Shown here piece after piece: positions 1 through 6,303 of a DNA stretch of 11,105 bases. The DNA comes from Sulfuricurvum sp. IAE1. Its GTDB lineage: Bacteria > Campylobacterota > Campylobacteria > Campylobacterales > Sulfurimonadaceae. The position numbers and the translations under genes were made by a program. Location: assembly GCA_945867285.1 (NCBI GenBank), contig CAMBHX010000048.1:1-11105 (forward strand), written 5' to 3'. How positions within the stretch are numbered: position 1 is the stretch's first letter; every line of letters starts with the position of its first letter. Under the pieces are notes generated by a model. That model saw only the letters and a list, made by a program, of their open reading frames with translations. It was not told the origin of the DNA and made no database searches.

Positions 1-806
1 TTGGGATTTTGTATCATATAGACTTTACCGTTGAGCATTTTTTGAGTTGTCATGTAAAAACTTCCAGCCATAGGGAGGCAAGCAAAGTTTTCACCATGGC
101 CCATGGAGTGGGCTAGAAATAAACTATGTGCCCCTGCGTCAACAACCACGAAATCGGCATCAAATGTTTTATCATCAGTTGAGACGGTGTAACCTCTTGT
201 TGAGCTTTTTTCAATGCTTATTACTTGAGAATTTAAAAATAAATTGACGATTTTACCCGGTTCTTTCATGGCATTTTCGATAAGAGATTTGGACATTTTT
301 CCATAATCAACTGTTGTCCATTGTCCTTGTGCACCAATAGCAACAATATTTTCTGGGCGTTCATTTCCTGCAGCATCAAAAACGATACGGGGCTCTAGTG
401 TTTTTAGCCTCTCCTTGTCCCATACTTCGAGATAGGGAAATAGTTGCGAAAACTCTTCATAACGATGAAGTAAAAATTCTACTTCATCATCACCTACTCC
501 TAGTGCCATTTTTTGGTGAGAAAAAATAATCTCATTTTGATATTCGTGGGCAAGGCAGTACTTTTCGACCATTTTGGCAGTACGTTTTGTAATGGCTGCT
601 TTTGAGAGGGTATAGTTGGTCTCAATATCACCTACGTGAATGGTTTGAGAGTTGCTGGTTCCTTTGGAATTGAGTGTAGCAATTCCTTCATACTTTTCGA
701 CAACAGCTATTTTTTCAATATTGGTGTAGCGAGCCAATTCGTATGCTAGTGCGCATCCTGAAATTCCTGCACCGACGATAAGAACATCATAGTGGTGTTG
801 TGTCAT
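1..806 (-). CDS. mqo: Malate:quinone oxidoreductase (Mqo), N-terminal part, runs off left edge
   Basis: Membrane-associated FAD enzyme predicted to oxidise malate to oxaloacetate and pass the electrons to the quinone pool, serving both the TCA cycle and respiration. The frame starts with ATG at 806-804 and stays open to the window edge, giving about 268 residues of an expected ~450. Residues 7-20 form the Rossmann FAD-binding fold, with GxGxxG at G12, G14 and G17 and acidic E37 at the end of the second strand. Residues 52-66 (NSQTIHVGDIETNYT) resemble the signature I associate with Campylobacterota Mqo. An AGGG Shine-Dalgarno sequence lies 5 nt upstream of the ATG. It has its own promoter, so it is probably separate from the queH unit. 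Related FAD enzymes such as LhgO-type 2-hydroxyglutarate oxidases share the fold, so substrate specificity is inferred from sequence style. The C-terminal substrate region is not visible. Confidence 0.8.
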   Translation of the reverse strand, partial: MTQHHYDVLIVGAGISGCALAYELARYTNIEKIAVVEKYEGIATLNSKGTSNSQTIHVGDIETNYTLSKAAITKRTAKMVEKYCLAHEYQNEIIFSHQKMALGVGDDEVEFLLHRYEEFSQLFPYLEVWDKERLKTLEPRIVFDAAGNERPENIVAIGAQGQWTTVDYGKMSKSLIENAMKEPGKIVNLFLNSQVISIEKSSTRGYTVSTDDKTFDADFVVVDAGAHSLFLAHSMGHGENFACLPMAGSFYMTTQKMLNGKVYMIQNP

Positions 807-850
807 TGAAACCCTTTTTTACATCGTGTGTAGAATTTTATTTTGATTGG

Positions 851-868
851 TTTAAGAGCAAGCTTAAA
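851..868. repeat. Inverted repeat TTTAAG-N6-CTTAAA at the mqo transcription start
   Basis: Two exact 6-bp arms (851-856 and 863-868) flank a 6-bp spacer. The element lies directly downstream of the mqo -10 hexamer and covers the predicted start site, a position suited to an operator. In RNA only a short, AT-rich hairpin could form. The function is inferred from position only. Confidence 0.3.
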
Positions 869-871
869 ATA

Positions 872-880
872 ATTATAGCA
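872..880 (-). promoter_or_regulatory. Extended -10 promoter element for mqo
   Basis: On the minus strand this reads TGCTATAAT: a perfect TATAAT hexamer (877-872) preceded by the TG of an extended -10. No convincing -35 is present, which is common for Campylobacterota sigma-70 promoters. The start would fall near 865, giving a leader of about 58 nt before the mqo ATG. Confidence 0.55.
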
Positions 881-898
881 CAGACTTAGTGTGAAAAA

Positions 899-1981
899 TT
901 ATAGAAGCTGAATTATTGTCTCTTTCACGTCATCATAGGTTTTTGTTTCCAATGTAATAACTATTCTTGAAGTTGGAATGTCATCAACGACAAAAATAGC
1001 ACAGGTGTTGAAAGGGTTTTGAGTGAGATGGGCACGTAATGTTAATTCCACGTCAATTGTAGGTGTATTAAACATTAATTCTAGTGTGTTGGCATAGTTT
1101 TGATGAGTGAGTGTATTAAAGGTTTCAATGGTAATAAATCGTACCTCTTCACGGTTAAGAAAAAACTGTCCATTTAGTTCAAAGTCAATGGTTCCATTGG
1201 TGGAAGTGCGGTTAATCGTGGAATAAAAGAGAGGATAGGAAGGAATAACTTGTTTATCCACAGTGACCAATGAGCGCATGAGCCGATAGTTCATAAAACG
1301 TTCTTTGATGATACGGTAGCCAATAGTGTTATCTTCGAGTTCAATGCGTTTTGTATAGAGTTCCAATCGTTCTTCAATAGAGGCAGGAAGTATTTGTTGA
1401 GAGATTGGGGAGAACATCTCATCCATCAGGCGATGTTGCTGTTCTCGTTGCATTGTAAGACCAAAGATGCATCCGCAATAATCTTGACGGTAGAGCTGCT
1501 CTTGTTTGCTTACGACTGATTGATCGTTGCTTCCACCGTTTTTACGATAATCAAAGGCGATAAATTCAACACCATGGGTTTGGTGGAAGTTTTCCCCCGA
1601 TTTTTTGAGTTGATCTTGGGATTTTTGGGGACTGACTAGCAGTGTGGTGGTCATGGTTTTTTCACCCAGTTCGAGTGCTTTATAGGCACTTACTTCGAAA
1701 CGTCGGTCAAAACACACCTCACAGCGAGCCCCTTTTTCAGGCTCTTTTTCTAATCCTCGTACAGCGTCCATCCAGTTTTCAAAATCATAGTCACCTTCTA
1801 TGAGCTCAATTCCCAGTTTATTACAGCTTCGTTGTACGTCGAGGTAGCGTAGTTGATATTCACTGTAGGGGTGGATGTTGGGGTCATAGAAGAATCCGAT
1901 GAGTTTTTCATCTGGATATTCGTGTTGCAGTTTTTCCATAAAGAAATGGGAATCAACACTGCAACAGATGTGGACTAGCAT
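899..1981 (-). CDS. queH: Epoxyqueuosine reductase QueH (DUF208) with long C-terminal extension
   Basis: Predicted to catalyse the last step of queuosine synthesis in tRNAs with GUN anticodons, reducing epoxyqueuosine to queuosine. QueH is the metal-dependent, non-cobalamin alternative to QueG. The cysteines characteristic of the family are all present: C6-C7 in HICCSVD, C87 and C90 in RCEVCFDRR, and C169 and C171 in QDYCGCIFGL. These ligate the iron-sulfur cluster and an additional metal in characterised QueH. The recognisable domain ends near residue 180, whereas the protein has 360 residues, so about half is an extension that I cannot assign. The ATG lies 2 bp after the stop of the isomerase gene, so the two are very likely co-transcribed and translationally coupled; the ribosome-binding site (AAGAG) is weak and lies inside the upstream gene. 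No clear terminator follows before mqo. Confidence 0.88.
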   Translation of the reverse strand: MLVHICCSVDSHFFMEKLQHEYPDEKLIGFFYDPNIHPYSEYQLRYLDVQRSCNKLGIELIEGDYDFENWMDAVRGLEKEPEKGARCEVCFDRRFEVSAYKALELGEKTMTTTLLVSPQKSQDQLKKSGENFHQTHGVEFIAFDYRKNGGSNDQSVVSKQEQLYRQDYCGCIFGLTMQREQQHRLMDEMFSPISQQILPASIEERLELYTKRIELEDNTIGYRIIKERFMNYRLMRSLVTVDKQVIPSYPLFYSTINRTSTNGTIDFELNGQFFLNREEVRFITIETFNTLTHQNYANTLELMFNTPTIDVELTLRAHLTQNPFNTCAIFVVDDIPTSRIVITLETKTYDDVKETIIQLL

Positions 1982-1983
1982 GC

Positions 1984-2490
1984 TTAGTCTCTTGAGCTCA
2001 AAATTTCTACTTTTTCAATAGCATCACGCATAGAGATACTGTCAAGAACTGCCATAGACTCTTTATCGTCAGCTTCGATTCCACCAAATACCGTGTGAAC
2101 GCCATCGAGATGTGGAGTGCTAGCAAAACAGATAAAAAACTGGCTTCCACCTGTGTTAGGACCTGCGTGTGCCATAGAGAGAGTGCCTTTGACGTGACGG
2201 TGAGTGTTGAGTGCTGTTTCACATGGGATTGCCCAGCCTGGTCCGCCTGTACCTGTACCATGAGGGCATCCGCCTTGCGCCATAAATCCAGGGATTACAC
2301 GGTGAAAGTTAAGACCGTTGTAATAGCCATCATTGACCAATGCCGCGAAATTTGCAACGGTGTTTGGTGTTTCTTCATTGTACAATTTAATCCACATAAC
2401 CCCTTTTGCAGTGGTCATTTTTGCCCATTGATAGCTTGCCATCTCTTCAGCTGTTGGTGTATACGTTTTAAGTTCTTTGCGTCCGAACAT
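1984..2490 (-). CDS. Cyclophilin-type peptidyl-prolyl cis-trans isomerase, cytoplasmic
   Basis: A single-domain cyclophilin of 168 residues that interconverts cis and trans Xaa-Pro bonds and assists protein folding. The catalytic block FHRVIPGFMAQGG supplies R64, F69, M70 and Q72, equivalent to human CypA R55, F60, M61 and Q63. The second block, GSQFFICFASTPHLDG, supplies F119, with H132 after it. The tryptophan that binds cyclosporin in CypA is replaced by histidine (H127), as in many bacterial members. There is no signal peptide, so it should act in the cytoplasm. The frame stays open upstream to a TTG at 2520. The ATG at 2490 is preferred because AAAGGA precedes it at good spacing and the predicted -10 covers the upstream TTG. 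It is the first gene of a unit with queH. Confidence 0.9.
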   Translation of the reverse strand: MFGRKELKTYTPTAEEMASYQWAKMTTAKGVMWIKLYNEETPNTVANFAALVNDGYYNGLNFHRVIPGFMAQGGCPHGTGTGGPGWAIPCETALNTHRHVKGTLSMAHAGPNTGGSQFFICFASTPHLDGVHTVFGGIEADDKESMAVLDSISMRDAIEKVEILSSRD

Positions 2491-2507
2491 AGGTGTCCTT
2501 TTGATAA

Positions 2508-2525
2508 TATAATTGCGCAATTATA
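2508..2525. promoter_or_regulatory. Perfect 18-bp palindrome overlapping the isomerase -10 element
   Basis: TATAATTGCGCAATTATA is an exact palindrome. It contains a consensus TATAAT on each strand: 2520-2525 read on the minus strand, which would serve the isomerase gene with a start near 2513, and 2508-2513 read on the plus strand. It lies between the divergent isomerase and histidine kinase genes. It may be an operator for a dimeric repressor, or simply two back-to-back -10 elements. Confidence 0.5.
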
Positions 2526-2559
2526 GTGGAGTATTCTTAACCAAGCGAGCGTAATGGGT

Positions 2560-2565
2560 TATAAT
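2560..2565 (+). promoter_or_regulatory. -10 element of the histidine kinase/response regulator operon
   Basis: A consensus TATAAT lies 27 bp upstream of the kinase ATG. A weak -35-like TTAACC sits at 2537-2542, with a 17-bp spacer. The predicted start is near 2572. The Shine-Dalgarno AGGTGG (2581-2586) follows, 6 nt before the ATG. Confidence 0.5.
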
Positions 2566-2592
2566 GGGGCAATTTAATTTAGGTGGAATACG

Positions 2593-3801
2593 ATGGAGTC
2601 GTGGTTACAGCGTAGATTGGCGAGTATATCTTTACAAGAACTCAATTTCTACACGATTATTTTTATTTTATTTTTTACCCTTATTTTTTCGTCATTGCTT
2701 ATTTATGATGAATACAAAGATTTTATTAAATATGCACGAAATGGCATAGAAGCGGCTCAAGCAGGAACACTGTCGTTTCAGGATTTGCCTAAAACGCGCC
2801 TCATTAAGGTGATCGTGGAAATTGCTACCTTGGCATTAATATTATTTGGATTCATTGTTGGTATGGCTAAAATCGTCAATAGTATGATCGCCAGAGATAT
2901 GGAGCGATTTTTACTGTTTTTTGAGTCCGCACACGAAAAAGAGATGTGTATTCTTCCCAACGACCTTTATTTTAATGAATTTAAAAAGATGGCGGGATAT
3001 GCTAATGCTATGGCCCAGATGATTTATGAACAAAAAGAATCGCTATACTCGCTCAATACAAGTTTGGAAGAGAGAGTAATCCAAAAAACACAAGCACTAC
3101 AACTCAAAAATGAAGCACTGGAAGAAGAACAGATGTTTTCACAAGGCTTACTGGAATCACACAAACAATTTATCCGCTATGCTATTCATGAAACCCATAC
3201 GCCATTATCAGTGATTATGGCAAATATTGAGCTGTTTAGTATGAATGAGGGGCGTAATCGTTACCTTGCTAAAATCGAAGCTGCAGTGAAAAATATCTTT
3301 AGTATTTATGATGATTTGAGTTATTTGGTCAAAAAAGATCAGATTGAGTATCCCAAAAAAGCGATAGATCTAGGGGAATATGTGAAACAACGGCTTGAAT
3401 TTTTTGATGAGGTTGCCCATTTTTCAAACCTCTCGTTTGAGTACTCTTCACCTGATTTTCCTGCCTGGGTTTATTTTAATGAAACGAAGCTCCAGCGGGT
3501 TATTGACAATAATCTCACCAATGCTATTAAATATACTAAAAATGGGGAGACAATTCATGTGGGAATACGCTGTACGGTAGAGGCGTGTTGGTTTTGGGTA
3601 GAGAGTAAATCACAAAAGATTCAGGATGTCGAGAAGATTTTTGAAGCCTACTATCGGGAGCGTAAAAAAACGGATGGATTTGGTTTAGGTCTTAGTCTGG
3701 TCAAAGCGATCTGTGATGAAGAAGGGGTTGCAATACATATTGATTCGTCGATGGAGCATACCCGTTTTGAATATCAATTCAGCAAAAGGGGTGATGTGTG
3801 A
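2593..3801 (+). CDS. Membrane sensor histidine kinase with minimal periplasmic loop
   Basis: 402-residue inner-membrane kinase predicted to phosphorylate the response regulator encoded immediately downstream. Two hydrophobic segments (about 19-38 and 72-95) enclose a periplasmic loop of only about 33 residues, so no sizeable ligand-binding domain exists outside the cell. Residues ~145-192 look like a signalling coiled coil. The phosphoacceptor is H199 in YAIHETHTPL, a variant of the common HELRTPL box. In the ATPase domain the N box is DNNLTNAIKYT (305-315) and the G2 box is GFGLGLSLVKAI (362-373). The usual DxGxG G1 box is replaced by VESKSQKI (336-343), although IFEAYYRE (349-356) of the F box remains. 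The stop overlaps the regulator start by 4 bp. The gene lies upstream of an acetate operon, so acetate or metabolic-state sensing is plausible but not shown by sequence. Confidence 0.85.
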   Translation: MESWLQRRLASISLQELNFYTIIFILFFTLIFSSLLIYDEYKDFIKYARNGIEAAQAGTLSFQDLPKTRLIKVIVEIATLALILFGFIVGMAKIVNSMIARDMERFLLFFESAHEKEMCILPNDLYFNEFKKMAGYANAMAQMIYEQKESLYSLNTSLEERVIQKTQALQLKNEALEEEQMFSQGLLESHKQFIRYAIHETHTPLSVIMANIELFSMNEGRNRYLAKIEAAVKNIFSIYDDLSYLVKKDQIEYPKKAIDLGEYVKQRLEFFDEVAHFSNLSFEYSSPDFPAWVYFNETKLQRVIDNNLTNAIKYTKNGETIHVGIRCTVEACWFWVESKSQKIQDVEKIFEAYYRERKKTDGFGLGLSLVKAICDEEGVAIHIDSSMEHTRFEYQFSKRGDV

Positions 3802-4463
3802 AAATTCTCCTTCTGGAAGATGAAGTGATGCTAAGTGATGCGATTAATGAATATTTACTCTCACTGGGTCACCGTGTCGTAAGCTTTGTGGATGGGTGTG
3901 ATGCGTTGGAAAAACTTAAAATCGATACATTTGACTTGTTGATTCTCGATATTAATGTCCCTGGAATCGATGGATTGGATTTACTCGAACAGCTTCATAC
4001 TCTTAAAATCCGTCCGCCTGCTATTTATATCAGTGCATTGGCGGACATAGAGGGGATCAGTCGAGCGTATGATTTGGGGTGTTACGATTATCTCAAAAAG
4101 CCGTTTCACCTCAAGGAGCTATCCTTGCGTATTGATAAGGTAATGCAAGTGTGTGCGGTGCCGCAAAATCATCTACGTCTCTCAAAAAGTTACAGCTATG
4201 ATGTTTCTACCTCTACATTGGAGTGCGAAAACACTGCCCATGCGTTATCAAAACGACAGCTTCAGATTATTGATCTGTTGGCACGAAATCGAGGTAGAGT
4301 TGTTGATTTTGACCAATTTCGAACCTATATATGGGATGAAGAGTATGTCGATAATGCGACGATTCGTGCTGAAGTGAGCCGCCTAAAAAAAAGTCTCAAA
4401 GAAGATTTCATCCAAAATATTCGTGCGTTGGGGTATATGATTGATATTCCACGCTCACGATAG
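3798..4463 (+). CDS. OmpR/PhoB-family response regulator
   Basis: 221-residue DNA-binding regulator and partner of the preceding kinase. The receiver domain (1-~115) has the acidic pair E7-D8, phosphoacceptor D51 in LILDINVPG, S79 in IYISA and conserved K101 in LKKPF. The winged-helix output domain spans about 130-218, with LSKRQLQIIDLLARN (150-164), WDEEYVDNATIRAEVSRLK (179-197, including the recognition helix) and terminal wing IRALGYMI (208-215). The start is GTG at 3798, sharing GTGA with the kinase stop; AAAAGGGG just upstream serves as ribosome-binding site and no in-frame ATG fits as well. OmpR-family regulators bind tandem repeats spaced 10-11 bp, and exactly such a repeat lies 68 bp downstream of this gene in front of the porin. 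The porin/acetate operon is therefore its likely target. This is inference; autoregulation cannot be judged. Confidence 0.92.
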   Translation: MKILLLEDEVMLSDAINEYLLSLGHRVVSFVDGCDALEKLKIDTFDLLILDINVPGIDGLDLLEQLHTLKIRPPAIYISALADIEGISRAYDLGCYDYLKKPFHLKELSLRIDKVMQVCAVPQNHLRLSKSYSYDVSTSTLECENTAHALSKRQLQIIDLLARNRGRVVDFDQFRTYIWDEEYVDNATIRAEVSRLKKSLKEDFIQNIRALGYMIDIPRSR

Positions 4464-4477
4464 CGTTACTTTTTTAC
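4451..4477 (+). terminator. Possible weak terminator after the response regulator
   Basis: ACGCT (4451-4455) pairs with AGCGT (4462-4466) across a 6-nt loop that begins just before the TAG stop. A T-rich run follows. The stem is only 5 bp, so termination is probably partial at best and some read-through into the porin operon is conceivable. Confidence 0.3.
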
Positions 4478-4531
4478 CCATTTTTTTATTACTATTCTGA
4501 TTTTTAGGAATTAGTTTTTCTAATTTATCAA

Positions 4532-4550
4532 ATGCTACGTTCATGCTACG
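4532..4550 (+). promoter_or_regulatory. Tandem 11-bp-spaced direct repeat, probable response-regulator binding site
   Basis: ATGCTACG occurs exactly at 4532-4539 and again at 4543-4550, a period of 11 bp (one helical turn). The second copy ends 9 bp before a TATGAT -10 element, so the pair replaces the -35 region. This is the layout of pho-box-type sites, where OmpR/PhoB-family dimers bind head to tail and recruit RNA polymerase. The gene directly upstream encodes such a regulator. No third copy was seen. Confidence 0.6.
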
Positions 4551-4559
4551 GTTTGTTTT

Positions 4560-4565
4560 TATGAT
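4560..4565 (+). promoter_or_regulatory. -10 element of the porin/acetate operon
   Basis: TATGAT with no recognisable -35; the direct repeat at 4532-4550 occupies that position, suggesting an activator-dependent promoter. The start would be near 4572. A second candidate, TATTAA at 4571-4576, would start transcription inside the Shine-Dalgarno and is less likely. Confidence 0.45.
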
Positions 4566-4566
4566 G

Positions 4567-4582
4567 ACAGTATTAAAACTGT
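4567..4582. repeat. Inverted repeat ACAGT-N6-ACTGT around the predicted porin start site
   Basis: Exact 5-bp arms (4567-4571 and 4578-4582) flank ATTAAA. The element spans the predicted transcription start and ends just before the AAGGAG ribosome-binding site. It could be a second operator; arms this short could also arise by chance. Confidence 0.25.
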
Positions 4583-4593
4583 AAGGAGTAATG

Positions 4594-5973
4594 ATGAAGC
4601 GCATGGTGTATCTCTCATCCTTGGCCTCTATCGCTGTCATGAATAGTATGGCAGCAGATGATGTGGCTGCAATGTTTAGTGAGGGAAAAGTAAGCGGACA
4701 GCTGCGTGAGTTTACCATCAGTCGTGAATATGATAGCCGCCCCAATGCAGGTAATGTCGGACGTGATTATATGCGTAAAGCTAATGCTGTCGGAGGATAT
4801 CTCAAATATGAAACAGGTGTGTACAATGGTGTGAGTTTAGGCGCTGCGGTATATACGTCCATCGGATTTGGACTTCGGACGCCTCGAGATGATTATTATC
4901 AAGTAGACCCGACACTGTTGGGTAAAAATAATGAAAATCTTTTCTATTTAGGTGAGGGGTATCTTCAATATAAAAATGGAAACACAACGTTTAAAGGTGG
5001 ACGCCAAAAGCTTGATACACCGCTTGCAGGTTCAGATGATGCACGGATGCTCCCCAACCTTTTTGAAGCGTATATGCTGACCAATACGGATATTAAAGAT
5101 ACTACGCTTATGGCTGGTCATATCACTAAGTTTGCTCAAGGGACGTTTGGTCGTGTGTATGATGCTCATGCAAGTGCAGGCAATGCAGTGTTGAGTGCTA
5201 CGTCAGGATATTCGTTGGTTGATTCTCGTAATCAAGTGGGAGATTTTACCAATATGGGGAAATACACTCTTGGTGATAATACGACTGGTGTGAGTGTTGC
5301 GGCTGCACTTTATTCAGGAATACCAGGGTTAAAGCTTCAATTATGGGACTATTATGCTCATGATATTTTGAATGCTATTTATGCTGAAGCTAATTATGGC
5401 TGGTCATATACTAGTGGTATAGCACCGTATGTTGCAGCTCAATGGATCAATGAAAAAGATGTAGGTACTAATGATGTATCCAATAGTGTTAATAAACTTG
5501 CAAATATCGATAGTGATTATATCGGTGCTAAAGTTGGTATTAAAGTAGCAAATTTCGATATTTATGGGGCACTATCACATAATTCAAAGAATAGTGATGC
5601 AGCGATTAATGGCGGAACAATCTCTCCTTGGGGCGGATCACCGGCATACACACAAGGGATGGTGACACGTCATCAGTTTATGGCGGGAACGGATGCGCTT
5701 AAAGTTGCTGGAAGCTATGATTGGAAGACGTTTGGACTAAATCTTAATACGGGAGTGTTTTATACACAGTATGATATGGATAGCTTAAACGGTTATTCTG
5801 CGAATTATGCATGGACAGCAAGTGAATCAGGGTTTGATGTGATATATTCTCCTCAAGCAATGAAAAATTTACAATTACGTTTGCGTGCGAATTTTGCCGA
5901 TGACTTTTATCAAGCCTCCAGCGGTTCGGTGAGCTGGGATGAATATCGCTTTATTGCAAACTACACTTTTTAA
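4594..5973 (+). CDS. OprD-like outer-membrane porin (Campylobacterota Opr family)
   Basis: Secreted beta-barrel protein predicted to let small solutes, here probably acetate or other organic acids, cross the outer membrane. An N-terminal signal peptide (KR, then a hydrophobic stretch, then NSMA followed by ADDVAAMF) points to cleavage after the alanine. The mature protein alternates aromatic and polar residues in barrel-like strands, is rich in G, Y, N and D, and ends in YRFIANYTF with the terminal phenylalanine typical of barrel proteins. Two ATGs are adjacent (4591, 4594). The second is preferred because AAGGAG at 4583-4588 is 5 nt from it and only 2 nt from the first; the difference is one residue. 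The yjcH start follows after 12 bp, so the porin leads the acetate transcript. Substrate is inferred from context; the family assignment is good but the barrel is only loosely conserved. Confidence 0.82.
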   Translation: MKRMVYLSSLASIAVMNSMAADDVAAMFSEGKVSGQLREFTISREYDSRPNAGNVGRDYMRKANAVGGYLKYETGVYNGVSLGAAVYTSIGFGLRTPRDDYYQVDPTLLGKNNENLFYLGEGYLQYKNGNTTFKGGRQKLDTPLAGSDDARMLPNLFEAYMLTNTDIKDTTLMAGHITKFAQGTFGRVYDAHASAGNAVLSATSGYSLVDSRNQVGDFTNMGKYTLGDNTTGVSVAAALYSGIPGLKLQLWDYYAHDILNAIYAEANYGWSYTSGIAPYVAAQWINEKDVGTNDVSNSVNKLANIDSDYIGAKVGIKVANFDIYGALSHNSKNSDAAINGGTISPWGGSPAYTQGMVTRHQFMAGTDALKVAGSYDWKTFGLNLNTGVFYTQYDMDSLNGYSANYAWTASESGFDVIYSPQAMKNLQLRLRANFADDFYQASSGSVSWDEYRFIANYTF

Positions 5974-5985
5974 GGAGATCTAATT

Positions 5986-6303
5986 ATGAAACAAGAGATG
6001 GTTGATCGTATCAAAAACGATCCAGATTTTTTACAGCTTGTCCGTGTGCGAAGTACATTTGCATGGACATTGACGATTGTGATGTTGGTGATTTATTTTG
6101 GCTTTGTATTGACAATTGCATTTGATCCTTCGGTTTTGGGAACACCATTGAGTGCTGGTTCGGTAACGACAGTAGGGATTCCAGTAGGTGTGGGTGTCAT
6201 CGTGAGTGCTTTTATTTTGACGGGGATTTATGTCCGTCGTGCCAACGGTGAGTTTGATGAGCTGACCGCTAAAATCAAAAGAAAAGCGAAGGGGGAAGCA
6301 TGA
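5986..6303 (+). CDS. yjcH: DUF485 inner-membrane protein YjcH, partner of ActP
   Basis: Small membrane protein of 105 residues, close to the 104 of E. coli YjcH as I recall it. Two transmembrane helices (about 25-47 and 64-84) are separated by the conserved LGTPL loop (51-55). GIPVGVGVIV (64-73) opens the second helix, and TGIYVRRANGEFDEL (79-93) closes it as a positively charged cytoplasmic end. DUF485 proteins are almost always encoded next to SSS-family acetate symporters and are thought to assist them; the exact role is not established. The AAGGAG ribosome-binding site overlaps the porin stop codon, and the stop overlaps the actP start (ATGA). Confidence 0.92.
   Translation: MKQEMVDRIKNDPDFLQLVRVRSTFAWTLTIVMLVIYFGFVLTIAFDPSVLGTPLSAGSVTTVGIPVGVGVIVSAFILTGIYVRRANGEFDELTAKIKRKAKGEA

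Noticed and set aside
2491..2520. Upstream extension of the isomerase to a TTG codon at 2520
   Set aside because: It would place the start inside the predicted -10 element, and the ATG at 2490 has a well-placed AAAGGA and matches the expected domain length.
2095..2526. Open plus-strand frame of 143 codons antisense to the isomerase gene
   Set aside because: It lies fully opposite a gene with an intact cyclophilin catalytic motif, is cysteine-rich low-quality sequence with no recognisable domain, and has no ribosome-binding site of its own.
4532..4550. Assignment of the tandem repeat to PhoB and phosphate control
   Set aside because: Only the 11-bp geometry resembles a pho box; the half-site ATGCTACG is not the known CTGTCAT-type PhoB half-site, and the neighbouring genes concern acetate.
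4455..4745. Minus-strand frame of 96 codons across the gap before the porin
   Set aside because: It overlaps the porin signal peptide and the probable promoter, shows no domain and is best explained as a shadow of the porin.
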